Assembly (NCBI GenBank): GCA_002722955.1
Contig: PBMZ01000102.1
Coordinates: 62,001-126,000, forward strand
Length of the DNA stretch: 64,000 nucleotides
Direction: 5' to 3'
From: Planctomycetaceae bacterium
GTDB lineage: Bacteria > Planctomycetota > Planctomycetia > Planctomycetales > Planctomycetaceae
The first letter of the stretch is position 1, and every line of letters starts with the position of its first letter. This document shows positions 32,768 to 41,297 of this stretch, piece after piece. The position numbers and the translations under genes were made by a program. The notes under the pieces are model-generated. The model was given only the letters and a program-made list of their open reading frames with translations. It was not told the origin of the DNA and searched no databases.

Positions 32768-35700
32768 ATGAACAGTCAATTTTGCACTTTGCGGTTCGCT
32801 TGTTTGTCTTGCCTTCTTGGCGTGCTACTGCTTGTTGATCACACAATTGCATCAGCAGCCAAATGGCAACTTGACGTCCGCGTTGACAAGGTCGTCTATC
32901 AATCAGGCGAAGCTGGTGTTGCCACCGTGATGATTGAGCAAGGCGATAAGCTGCGCGGGAAGTTACGACTGAAGAGTCACTTCAAGTACGGAATGAAGCA
33001 ACGAGTTGATCTGTCGGAAAGTGGCAAGGAACTCGCTGCTGACGCCGCCGACAAGCCAATCACGTTGAAGTTCACCGCGCCGAAAAGAGAATGGGGCTGC
33101 GCGTTTGTTGTTCGGTTGTTTGATGGCGACAAGTTGATTGCCGAAGGACGCGACATATTTGCTGTGGGCACTGACCACTTTCGGTTGGGACAACAGAGTA
33201 ACCACGGTGGGCAATTGTCGAAGTCAACAGTCGGCTTGTTCAAGCCCGGTGGCTTCTGGCCGAAGAAGTGGCTCGACATGAAAGGCACATGGAGCGAGAT
33301 CTTTGCTGGCCTTCCCAGTGAAGTGTGCGGCTTGGTGCCTGAGCATGACGAGTGGATCACGATGCAGGCAAAGTATCGGATGTCGAAAGTTGCCATCCGA
33401 GCGCATATCGAAGCCGCGCATCGGCTTGGCATGAAAGTCATGATGTACAACAACGCCACTCCCAGCGGTTGGGTGGGGACGTCGTGGGGACGCAAGCATC
33501 CTCAATGGCTATCGTACGATGCCAGTGGTGCGATGCGAGGCAACCTGCGCGTTCGGGACATCGAGGCTCAAAAGCAATGGCACGTGACACTCAAGCCCGA
33601 ACCTGAGATCTCTGCCTACGAGCCGATCTACTTAAATTTCACGAAGCCGAAGCTTGTCGAGTTTGGTTGCGATCAGATGCTCGGGGCTTGCCAAGAGTTT
33701 GGTTACGATGGTGTGCGTTTTGACGGACACTGGATTATCGGAGACGTGGCCGGCGGGATCGGCTTTGACGTTGAAGGCCGACGACCTAACCGAGGTGAAA
33801 GTGCGGACGCGGTGAGTCGCGGGATCTTACAGCAGATGAAAGATTACTGCCGCCAGCGCAAGCCGGACTTTGCTATCGGCTACAACTATGGCGACAACTA
33901 CGAACGTGGCGGCGCGAGGAACCCGGAAGCTTACCGCACTGCTTGTGCTGATGGCGGCATGATCTTGTGGGAAGGGGCTGCGTTTGGTGGTCTGTATTCC
34001 AACTGGCACCTTGGTGCTCACAAGCTGCGACGGAACGCGTTGCGCGTGCATCAAAGCGGCGGCGTCCACTACGGGCAAGTTCACATGAATTATATGGATC
34101 ACTTGCCGTGTAATGACTTTTCGCTGCGGTATTACTACATCACGAACTTCGCTTGTACGAGCCACATTTACAGCGGGCTTTATCCCGGTCATCCCAACTA
34201 TCGAGACATTCAATCTCTCTACTATCGCTTCGCCTTGCGGTATGGTGAGCTGCTTTACGACAAGAAGCTTCAACCGCTGAAAAGGCCAGCCGACTACCTC
34301 GACGTAACAGCGGATGGCAAGCAGCACGCCGATCTGTGGTGGAAACTCTACACGTATAAACGTCAACTCAACGGTCGTTATCAGATCATCACGCATCTGG
34401 TCAACATGCCCGCAGATGACGTCACCAAGGAAACATCAACTCTCGACAAACAACCGGCGCCGTTGAACAACGTGCAAGTGAGATTCGCTGGCCGACCGCA
34501 ACGCGTGTTCGTGCTCGACCCGGAAGCGGATAGCTGGATCAAGCAACACGGCAGCGTCGACTCGCTGATGATTCCAGAGCTGAAATCATGGAAGATCGTC
34601 GTCCAAGAATTCCCCGGCTCGTGTGAAGACTTGCCTGTTGAATCCGTTGGGCAGCTTTCACTGCGTGGTCTCGATCGCATCCCCGATCCCGTTGACGGCC
34701 GCGTTGTGCTACCCATTACGTTGTTTGCAACGGGCGATCACTGCACCAGTTTTTCGCCAGATCGTAATGCGTTACTTGGAATGACAACCAGATGCGAGCC
34801 ATTTGCCCTAGTCAAGCCGAAGCATCTGGTGATGTCGGGGCCGGGACAATCGCGGCCTGATGTCTTGCCGGGTCGAATTCGAACGATCTTTCGTGCCAAG
34901 GTCGCCGACAACGGCACATCAGCTCCGATCTTTTCACTGCAAGGCCGATTCGGCAAGAAGACGATTAAACAAAACGACTTCAAGGAACCTGGTGACTTTC
35001 AGGAGTTCGCATTCGAACACGATCTCAAGGAAGGCGAAAGCAATCTCATCCGGGTCGAGTTCCACGGGGGCGTCCATGCTTGGATCGACGCCATCGTGCT
35101 CGAACAATTATCACTCGCTAAGGACCGCGATCTGTTCGCTGCTCAAAGCCTCGACGTCAGTAAAGCGCCCATCAGAAAGAACAGCACAAAACGCATTCAC
35201 GTTCTTCGCGGCTTATGGCACGATTTCTTCAAGCTGGACGAAGCGGCAAAACGAACGGGACTCGAAGTCAGCAGTTCGTGGGAAAACCTATCAACCGACC
35301 ACGCCCGACTGCCGGTCGACTTTCCAATCACCATCGATGAACTGCTAGCTCACGATATGGTCGCGCTGCTCAACGTATCCTCTGATTCGCTCAAGCCCGT
35401 CCGCCGCAAAAATCTGCGCGAATACGTAATGCGCGGCGGCACACTTTTCGTCGGTGGCGGACCGCGTGCGTTCGGGCACGGCGGCTATGGCAACACATTG
35501 CTAGAAGAAATGTTGCCCGTTCAAATCACGCCGTTCGATTTGCGCGAGGCAAACGGAGATACGCAACAGCTTCAAGGCACCAGGCATCTTTCCTTTGATT
35601 CCGCAGCACGAGTCGCCTGGTATCATCAATGCAAACCGAAAGCCGGCGCGGAAGTTTTGCTCCGCACCAACACCGAGCCACTTCTAACACGTTGGAAAGT

Positions 35701-36517
35701 CGGACAGGGAACGGTCTACGCATTCACGGCAACACCATGCGGCGAACTGCCCAAAGACACGGCATGGTGGGAGTCGAAAGCTTGGAACGCGGCACTCGAT
35801 CAAATTCTCTCCGAGGCATCCAGCCTGCCCAAAGGCAACGAGCAATCGGCTGCGACGCTTCCGATACTTGCCAAACTGGATGGCTTTAACTTCATCGATG
35901 GCAACCAAAGAACGATCGAGCCCCTGGCGTTTGAAGGTGGCGTCGTACCAATGTCGAAGGGTCTGTCGTTTGGCTTTGACAAACCTGGCGTTCCCAAAGG
36001 GAAACTTGTCTTACCACCGGGACTGATCAAACCAAACGGATCGGTCGAGTTCACAATCACGCCTGGCTGGGAGACTGACTTTGCTGACTTGAACCGCACG
36101 ATCAACCTGTTTTCTGCAACTTCGAAAACTCACGGCGGCGCGTTTCAGATTTACGTCTACGTCCACTCGGCCAATAACTACGCTTTGTCCGTCCACGCTT
36201 ACACGAACGAAGTTGGCTTCAAGTCGCCCGTTGGTCATGGTGCGATGTACGCTATCAAGCGTGCTCCCGTCGGCAGTGGAAACAGTTCGTTGAAAACTTC
36301 CATCTGGAAGAAGGGCCAACCGAAGACAGTCAAGGTCGCCTGGTCGCCCTCGCAGTTGGTCATCTTCGAAGACGGCAAGAGAATGGCGGCAAGCGACTAC
36401 GCACCGGAAATGGACCTCAGCTCATTCACCGGGCCGGTACATATCGGAGGCGACGAATCAGGCCGACTGTCACGAGTCCTATTGAAGGGAATTGAGATCC
36501 GGGGCCGTGCCGAATGA
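32768..36517 (+). CDS. Very large secreted glycosidase-like protein
   Basis: A 1,249-aa protein starting at ATG 32768 with a signal peptide (LACLSCLLGVLLLVDH-like stretch). A beta-sandwich N-terminal domain precedes a TIM-barrel hydrolase-like region: AHRLGMKVMMYNNATPSGWV, FGYDGVRFDGHWIIGDVAGG (Asp at about residue 317 in the place of a catalytic residue), and GGMILWEGAAFGGLYSNWHL. Residues about 800-960 resemble a glutamine-amidotransferase/trehalose-utilisation-like fold (LREYVMRGGTLFVGGGPRAF). The last 150 resemble a LamG-like lectin domain (GSVEFTITPGWETDFADLN). Overall it looks like a polysaccharide-degrading enzyme. The precise glycoside hydrolase family was not recognised. Confidence 0.65.
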   Translation: MNSQFCTLRFACLSCLLGVLLLVDHTIASAAKWQLDVRVDKVVYQSGEAGVATVMIEQGDKLRGKLRLKSHFKYGMKQRVDLSESGKELAADAADKPITLKFTAPKREWGCAFVVRLFDGDKLIAEGRDIFAVGTDHFRLGQQSNHGGQLSKSTVGLFKPGGFWPKKWLDMKGTWSEIFAGLPSEVCGLVPEHDEWITMQAKYRMSKVAIRAHIEAAHRLGMKVMMYNNATPSGWVGTSWGRKHPQWLSYDASGAMRGNLRVRDIEAQKQWHVTLKPEPEISAYEPIYLNFTKPKLVEFGCDQMLGACQEFGYDGVRFDGHWIIGDVAGGIGFDVEGRRPNRGESADAVSRGILQQMKDYCRQRKPDFAIGYNYGDNYERGGARNPEAYRTACADGGMILWEGAAFGGLYSNWHLGAHKLRRNALRVHQSGGVHYGQVHMNYMDHLPCNDFSLRYYYITNFACTSHIYSGLYPGHPNYRDIQSLYYRFALRYGELLYDKKLQPLKRPADYLDVTADGKQHADLWWKLYTYKRQLNGRYQIITHLVNMPADDVTKETSTLDKQPAPLNNVQVRFAGRPQRVFVLDPEADSWIKQHGSVDSLMIPELKSWKIVVQEFPGSCEDLPVESVGQLSLRGLDRIPDPVDGRVVLPITLFATGDHCTSFSPDRNALLGMTTRCEPFALVKPKHLVMSGPGQSRPDVLPGRIRTIFRAKVADNGTSAPIFSLQGRFGKKTIKQNDFKEPGDFQEFAFEHDLKEGESNLIRVEFHGGVHAWIDAIVLEQLSLAKDRDLFAAQSLDVSKAPIRKNSTKRIHVLRGLWHDFFKLDEAAKRTGLEVSSSWENLSTDHARLPVDFPITIDELLAHDMVALLNVSSDSLKPVRRKNLREYVMRGGTLFVGGGPRAFGHGGYGNTLLEEMLPVQITPFDLREANGDTQQLQGTRHLSFDSAARVAWYHQCKPKAGAEVLLRTNTEPLLTRWKVGQGTVYAFTATPCGELPKDTAWWESKAWNAALDQILSEASSLPKGNEQSAATLPILAKLDGFNFIDGNQRTIEPLAFEGGVVPMSKGLSFGFDKPGVPKGKLVLPPGLIKPNGSVEFTITPGWETDFADLNRTINLFSATSKTHGGAFQIYVYVHSANNYALSVHAYTNEVGFKSPVGHGAMYAIKRAPVGSGNSSLKTSIWKKGQPKTVKVAWSPSQLVIFEDGKRMAASDYAPEMDLSSFTGPVHIGGDESGRLSRVLLKGIEIRGRAE

Positions 36518-36965
36518 GTGGCCCCGCGACTCCGTCGCGTGGCATTGAGTGGTATCGCAGAGCCACTTGGCAACCGCCTGCCTCATTCCGTTCGTACGAT
36601 TTGGATGGATTTCGATATTTCCTCAGATTCTGCTGGATCCGCCAATGTCACAGCCCTATAGTGTGCAACCAATTCAAATTGTCCATTTCACCGGCGTTAT
36701 GGCATTCCCCCATGCCTAATTGTCCGATGAGAAGAGGCGATCGGAACTCTTCACCACTTTTCAGAAGTGTTCTTTTCCGAAACGGCGAGCGGTGCAGATT
36801 GTTGAAAGCGACAGGCCAACAATCGCTCGTGACATGGGCAAGCGGGAACCTCGGCAACGGAGTTGAAGGTCAGACCTGACTTCTATACATCAACTGCACG
36901 ACGAGGCGAGTTGAAATTGCATCCTTACACCTTTGATTGACCACATTCCATAGAGGGATGTCACT
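36518..36965. other. Intergenic region before the beta-helix protein
   Basis: 448 nt. It begins with a hairpin (CGCGAC-tcc-GTCGCG, 36525-36539) just after the glycosidase stop. The ORFs tracked here (36514-36879 plus, 36648-36857 minus) show no family features and are not accepted. GAGGG at about 36953-36957 is the ribosome-binding site of the next gene. Confidence 0.5.
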
Positions 36966-38558
36966 ATGCCGTTGTCATCATGGTTGCGCTCACTGTGCGC
37001 CCATTCTCGTAACTCTCGTCGTTCCGCTCGGCAAAACAACCTCCATTGGCGCAGCGCCGAAACTCAATTACTCCGCAACCGGCGAATCGGTCCAGTTTCG
37101 GAAATGTTGGAAGAGCGAGTCTTACTCGCAGCATTCGTTGTCGACACCTCGATGGACGTCGTTGATGCGATGGACGGAGTGACTTCGTTGCGTGAAGCCA
37201 TATTCGATTCCAATGCTAGTGCCGAAGCGGACACAATTACATTTGATGCTAGCTTGGACGGAACGACGATCGCCTTGACCGTCACTGGAAACGAACAAGG
37301 CGGAGTAAGCAACGAAGTAGGCGATTTGGATATAACCGGCGATGTGACCATCACTGGCAATGGGACTGGCAACACGATCGTTGACGCGAGTGCCACCGGT
37401 GACCGGGTCTTCCACATTTCTGGGGGCACTGCGGTAGTCAACATCAGCGGTCTCACCATCCAAGGCGGCTCGGCAACCGATGGCGGCGGCATCAGCAACG
37501 ACGGCAACCTATCCTTGACCAACGTCACCGTAGGTGGCAACACGGCTAGCAACAACGGCGGCGGTATCGAAAATAACGACGGCGCAGTCACCCTGAACAA
37601 CGTCGCGCTTGATGGTAACACGGCCAATGTCAACGGTGGCGGCTTGCACATCTCTGGTTCGGGTAACGTTACCGTCAGCGGCGGTACGGTCAATGGCAAC
37701 ATCGCCAACCAAGAAGGTGGCGGCTTGTGGAACTCGCCAGGCGGTACACTTACTGTCAACGGCACAACGATCGACGGCAACACGGCCAACGGTGACGACG
37801 CAGCCACGGTCCAAGGCGGTGGCGGAATCTTCAATGTTGGCGGTACTCTGTCCATCAGTGACGCGACGATTACGCACAATGTCTCCGGAGCCACGATGGC
37901 TGGCAATGGCGGTGGCGGCGGCTTGATCGAAGGCGGCAGCAACAACACGATTTCTAACACGACGATTAGCGACAACACGGCAAACGCTGGAAGTGCAGAT
38001 GGCGGCGGCCTGTGGAATTCTGGAACCGGCTCTTTGAGTGTTGCTTCCAGTGACCCGATGGATGAGATGGCGGGAACATTGATTGCCGGCAACATTGCCG
38101 AGGGCGATGACATGGCCACGCCTCAAGGTGGTGGCGGCGTCTTCAATGTTGGCGGCACAGTAACGATTTCGGATGCTGCGATCGTCGACAATGTTTCCGC
38201 CGCGACCTTGGCTGGAAATGGCGGCGGTGGCATTTTGAACGAAGGCGGATCGTTGACCATCACCGATAGCTTCATCGGCGACAACACAGCGACTGATGGA
38301 ACGGCTGACGGTGGCGGTATTCTTGTCGCTGGTGGCATGGTGACGATCGATGGTTCGTTCCTTGGCGGAAACGCGGCGGCTCAAGCCGGCGGCGGAATCG
38401 AAGTTCAAGCCGGCGCGGGCGTGACGATTACCGAGTCACTACTCGGTGACACGGAACTCGATCCCGAGGATCCAATGTTCGATCCCGGCAACTTCGCCGG
38501 AGTCAATGGCGGTGGCTTGCACATCAGCAGCACTGGTTCGGCGACCATTTCCGACTAG
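36966..38558 (+). CDS. Parallel beta-helix surface protein with LEERVLLA motif, truncated
   Basis: A 530-aa protein. It lacks a classical signal peptide. The Arg-rich N-terminus (MPLSSWLRSLCAHSRNSRRS) ends in SEMLEERVLLAAF, the planctomycete surface-protein sorting motif. Next come a CSLREA-like unit (DGVTSLREAIFDSNASAEAD) and many short beta-helix turns with GGG pairs, such as TASNNGGGIENNDGAVTLNN and NGNIANQEGGGLWNSPGGTL. It looks like a right-handed parallel beta-helix exposed on the cell surface. The frame stops at a TAG at 38556-38558, but the same frame continues after it with FVGGNSAGNEGGGLWNSAAG and ends at TAA in 'CIT'. The TAG therefore interrupts a repeat unit. Confidence 0.75.
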   Translation: MPLSSWLRSLCAHSRNSRRSARQNNLHWRSAETQLLRNRRIGPVSEMLEERVLLAAFVVDTSMDVVDAMDGVTSLREAIFDSNASAEADTITFDASLDGTTIALTVTGNEQGGVSNEVGDLDITGDVTITGNGTGNTIVDASATGDRVFHISGGTAVVNISGLTIQGGSATDGGGISNDGNLSLTNVTVGGNTASNNGGGIENNDGAVTLNNVALDGNTANVNGGGLHISGSGNVTVSGGTVNGNIANQEGGGLWNSPGGTLTVNGTTIDGNTANGDDAATVQGGGGIFNVGGTLSISDATITHNVSGATMAGNGGGGGLIEGGSNNTISNTTISDNTANAGSADGGGLWNSGTGSLSVASSDPMDEMAGTLIAGNIAEGDDMATPQGGGGVFNVGGTVTISDAAIVDNVSAATLAGNGGGGILNEGGSLTITDSFIGDNTATDGTADGGGILVAGGMVTIDGSFLGGNAAAQAGGGIEVQAGAGVTITESLLGDTELDPEDPMFDPGNFAGVNGGGLHISSTGSATISD

Positions 38559-38636
38559 TTCGTCGGTGGCAACTCCGCAGGTAACGAAGGCGGCGGTCTT
38601 TGGAATTCGGCGGCCGGCACGTTGTGCATCACTTAA
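38559..38636 (+). pseudogene. Continuation of the beta-helix frame after the in-frame TAG
   Basis: Reading on in frame gives FVGGNSAGNEGGGLWNSAAG, one more repeat unit of the same type, then TLCIT and a TAA. This shows that the TAG at 38556 cut off the end of the repeat series. No C-terminal anchor domain follows. Confidence 0.65.
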
Positions 38637-38674
38637 TTTTGTTACAGTCTTGATCTCGGCAATGCGAGACTTGC

Positions 38675-38708
38675 GGTGGCCCTTTCACCTGAAGGGTCGC
38701 CGTTTTTT
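38675..38708 (+). terminator. Rho-independent terminator after the beta-helix gene
   Basis: GGTGGCCCTT (38675-38684) pairs with AAGGGTCGCC (38692-38701), with G-U or one mismatch, followed by TTTTTT (38703-38708). It lies about 40 nt after the second stop. Confidence 0.75.
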
Positions 38709-38733
38709 GTTTCTTCACGGAATACGGGGCTCA

Positions 38734-38769
38734 GGGACTACAAGCACGAAGTGCCAGCGAGTGAGTCCC
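38734..38769. repeat. Short palindromic repeat, GGGACT-AGTCCC
   Basis: GGGACT and AGTCCC flank an internal CACGAAGTG-containing stretch. It lies in a gap that carries three further palindromes up to 39081. No gene is present from 38640 to 39107. Confidence 0.5.
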
Positions 38770-38859
38770 GTGCAAATTCGCAGACTGATCACACGCGTTG
38801 CGTCGTGCTTATATTGTGGCTTCGCCGTTTAACCTAGATTATTCATCCATCAACACCGA

Positions 38860-38912
38860 GAATTCGTGGGCCAAATCTTCCAAACCCCACGAATTCAGGG
38901 CGACCACGAATT
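38860..38912. repeat. Palindromic repeat, degenerate copy of the 3413 repeat
   Basis: GAATTCGTGGG (38860-38870) pairs with CCCCACGAATTC (38885-38896), and CGACCACGAATT follows. The right half matches the 3413 repeat. The outer left half is missing. Confidence 0.75.
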
Positions 38913-38967
38913 ACACTCTGTGGAAACAAGCCACTTTCGGTAAAGAACAAAGGCACAAAGTATTTTG

Positions 38968-39031
38968 AAACGCAGAGGCGCGGAGTACGCAGAGATTGTT
39001 GCCTCTCGGCGTACTCCGTGCCTCTGTGTTT
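38968..39031. repeat. Imperfect palindrome, AAACGCAGAGGC type
   Basis: Left arm 38968-38995 and right arm 39004-39031 form an imperfect inverted repeat with the shared core CGGAGTACGC. It is a different family from the neighbouring repeats. Confidence 0.7.
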
Positions 39032-39041
39032 CAAGAACAAC

Positions 39042-39081
39042 AAAGCCTGTGTGAAACTCTAGTAAGTTTCACACAGGCTTT
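39042..39081. terminator. Strong hairpin after the TPR/alpha-CTD gene
   Basis: A perfect 17-bp stem (39042-39058 with 39065-39081) with a 6-nt loop. T-rich sequence (GTTTTTGTTT) follows on the plus strand, and TTTGTTGTTC on the minus strand. It lies 27 nt after the stop of the minus-strand gene, so it probably terminates that gene. It could work in both directions. Confidence 0.7.
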
Positions 39082-39107
39082 GTTTTTGTTTAACGCATCA
39101 ACGACGG

Positions 39108-40433
39108 TTAGTCGTTTCGCAGCTTTGTTCCGAGTTCCGTCAGCTTTGTTCGAATCTCGTTCAGTGAGGTGACACCGAAGTTCTTGCTGGCGAGTAACTC
39201 GTCGGGTGTGCGGCGAACTAGCTCGCCCAGATTGGTGATTCCCAAACGAGCCATGCACTTGCGGGCTCGCACTGAGAGATTCAAGTCCGAGATGGGTCGT
39301 TCCTGCAACGCTTGTTCTTCTGGCGAGAGGTCTTGCGAAGCGAACGAATCGCGTGGTGCCGACTGATGGATGTTTTGGCCGATCTTTAGACCGTGCGTTG
39401 CCATCAGGTCGCGAATCTCTAACAGGGACGTTTCGCCGAAGTTCTTACCAGACAGAAGCTCTTGCTCGGTGACGCGAGTCAAATCGCCCAACGTGCGAAT
39501 ATCGATGTTCTCCAAGCAGTTTCGGCTGCGGACTGTCAACTCAAAGTCGGTGACAGGACGGTTCAAGAGGTGCTGCATTCGCGCCTCGTTGCGAGCCGTC
39601 TCTTCGTCGTAGTACATGTTGTTGGTGGCTTCGATGTCTTTCAGGTACAGCCGTGCTTGTTCGTTGTGCGGCTGCGTTTCCAGAATCCGCCGAAAGCAAA
39701 ACGCGGCCGCTGAATAGTTCTCGGCGTCCTCGTAAAGCAGCCCTAAGTTCAACAACGTGCCAATATGTTGTGGCGGCTTCGACAGCGAGCGCTCGTAAAG
39801 TCGAATCGCTTCGTCGTCGTTTCCGTGCAAGCAGTTTTCGTTGGCCAACGAAAACAGGGCGCGGGAATGATGAGGGTCCATGTCGACGGCACGCTCGAAG
39901 TATTCGATGGCTCCGAAGCGGTCGCCTTGATCCGAAAGGATGCAGCCCATTTGGTACGAGTATTCCGCTCGCGTGGCCCCTTCAGATGCCGTGCTTCTGA
40001 GTAGTTCTTCCGCATCGGTCACTCGACCTTGGATGCGAATCGCGCCCGCTTGCCGAAGCTTGCAGTCGACGGGATCGTAGCCGCCACGGCCCGCTTGCGC
40101 GAACTTGCCTTCGGCATCACCGGGACGTTCTAAAGACAGAAGAACCATGGCGTGAAAGTAAGCACCAACCGGATCGTTGGGCACTCGGCCTAGATAGTCG
40201 TCGGCTTCTGGGTGGCGTCCGACCAAGTACAGGCCGACGCCAACTCGCATGACGTATGTGTCGGCAGGCGAATTCGAAGCATCCACGTCGGACTTCAGCG
40301 AATCCAATTCTTGCCGCACATCAGCAGTTTGTGCACCGCTGAGGGCTTTGATTAGTTGCTTGACTTCCTCAACGTGAAAAGTCGGGCTTTCACGGAAAAG
40401 TTCACGTACGTTGATCGTTTCCAGCAATTCCAC
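39108..40433 (-). CDS. TPR protein with two RNA polymerase alpha-CTD domains
   Basis: A 441-aa protein. The first 280 residues are TPR-like repeats (EYSYQMGCILSDQGDRFGAI, HSRALFSLANENCLHGNDDE, HIGTLLNLGLLYEDAENYSA). Two alpha-CTD-like helix-hairpin-helix domains follow: VTDFELTVRSRNCLENIDIR with SGKNFGETSLLEIRDLM, and ISDLNLSVRARKCMARLGIT with ASKNFGVTSLNEIRTKL. The alpha CTD in RNA polymerase binds upstream DNA and activators, and this protein lacks the alpha N-terminal assembly domain. Similar proteins occur in planctomycetes and probably act in transcription. The start is GTG 40433, supported by AAGGGGA 9 nt upstream. Confidence 0.85.
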   Translation of the reverse strand: MELLETINVRELFRESPTFHVEEVKQLIKALSGAQTADVRQELDSLKSDVDASNSPADTYVMRVGVGLYLVGRHPEADDYLGRVPNDPVGAYFHAMVLLSLERPGDAEGKFAQAGRGGYDPVDCKLRQAGAIRIQGRVTDAEELLRSTASEGATRAEYSYQMGCILSDQGDRFGAIEYFERAVDMDPHHSRALFSLANENCLHGNDDEAIRLYERSLSKPPQHIGTLLNLGLLYEDAENYSAAAFCFRRILETQPHNEQARLYLKDIEATNNMYYDEETARNEARMQHLLNRPVTDFELTVRSRNCLENIDIRTLGDLTRVTEQELLSGKNFGETSLLEIRDLMATHGLKIGQNIHQSAPRDSFASQDLSPEEQALQERPISDLNLSVRARKCMARLGITNLGELVRRTPDELLASKNFGVTSLNEIRTKLTELGTKLRND

Positions 40434-41297
40434 GGGTCGAAATCCCCTTGCACATCTTCGGCTGGGATGCGCTTAAGTAGAGAAAGATTGCGGCTGAGAG
40501 CATCGAAGGCAGGCAATGGTTGCGCAGCGAGACCCTTGGCCATGGTCACATGAGAGAAAAAGTATACAAATCCCGCAGATTCATGCAACGGAAGGGGGCG
40601 ATCGGGTTAAGAGGTGAGAGGCGAGAGTCAAGAGACCGGGAAGTTTGCTTACTCGCTGATTTTAGACGAGTCAGCCCACCAGAGGCCCGGCTTCTTCGAG
40701 AAGCCGGGCCTCTTTGACGCAATCCGTGACCCCCTTGACTCTTGTCTCTCGACTCTTGACCCATTCAGCGGATCTCTGGATTTCCGTCGCCGAGCCACCC
40801 TCAAGCTTGAATGTCGCCCAGGAGAATCGTTACGATCGTTACTTAGCGCAATACCCGTCTCATTCCACCTCCCCCAGAATGGCTGCTGTGCGTGGCTGAT
40901 CGTGGCACGACGGAGAATCGCTGCGTCAAGAGATTGGTAGGACATCGCGGGCTTGGTTCCTTTCAGTGGGGGCCAAGCCTTTTTTGTTGGACGCAGACAG
41001 CTAAGGAATGAACTGCATCGAGGCAACTCGTTGACCTATATGAGTTTGTGTAAACCCCGTCAGCTGTATGGCGGTTTTTGTTCAAACACCGTCGCCGCCA
41101 AGATTGTGCATTGTTCTTGCTAATCAAGTTTTCATCAAAAAAATTGGAATCTTCCTCACAATCGGCTTGTCCTGGCCTTCAAGCTGTGGTTAGTCTGGGT
41201 AGTTTAGGTATTTTTCATTTCTTGCGCTGATTTTGCATAAACCCTAAGATCCGTAGCGTTCACGCAAGTCATAAAGTTAGTCGTAGAAGGACCAACA
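40434..41297. other. Intergenic region before the giant gene
   Basis: About 860 nt. It contains a strong hairpin (40681-40713) and flanking GACTCTTGAC-like repeats. The tracked ORFs have no family features. AGAAGGA (41285-41291) lies 6 nt before the ATG of the giant gene and is its ribosome-binding site. No promoter was confidently recognised. Confidence 0.5.
40681..40713. repeat. Perfect 15-bp hairpin, AGAGGCCCGGCTTCT
   Basis: AGAGGCCCGGCTTCT (40681-40695) and its exact complement (40699-40713) surround a 3-nt loop. A weaker inverted pair of GTCAAGAGAC-like arms lies outside it, giving a nested repeat. Confidence 0.75.

Noticed and set aside
36514-36879. 121-aa ORF after the glycosidase gene and the antisense ORF at 36648
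   Set aside because: No recognisable domain and no good start context. Treated as non-coding.
38734-39081. Cluster of repeats that might suggest a CRISPR array
   Set aside because: The repeats are palindromes of different sequence without regular spacers, and no cas gene is present.
40352-40588. Possible frameshift at the start of the TPR/alpha-CTD gene, since the upstream frame reads AEDVQGDFDP just before it
   Set aside because: A GTG start at 40433 with an AAGGGGA ribosome-binding site explains the gene, and remembered relatives start at about the same place.
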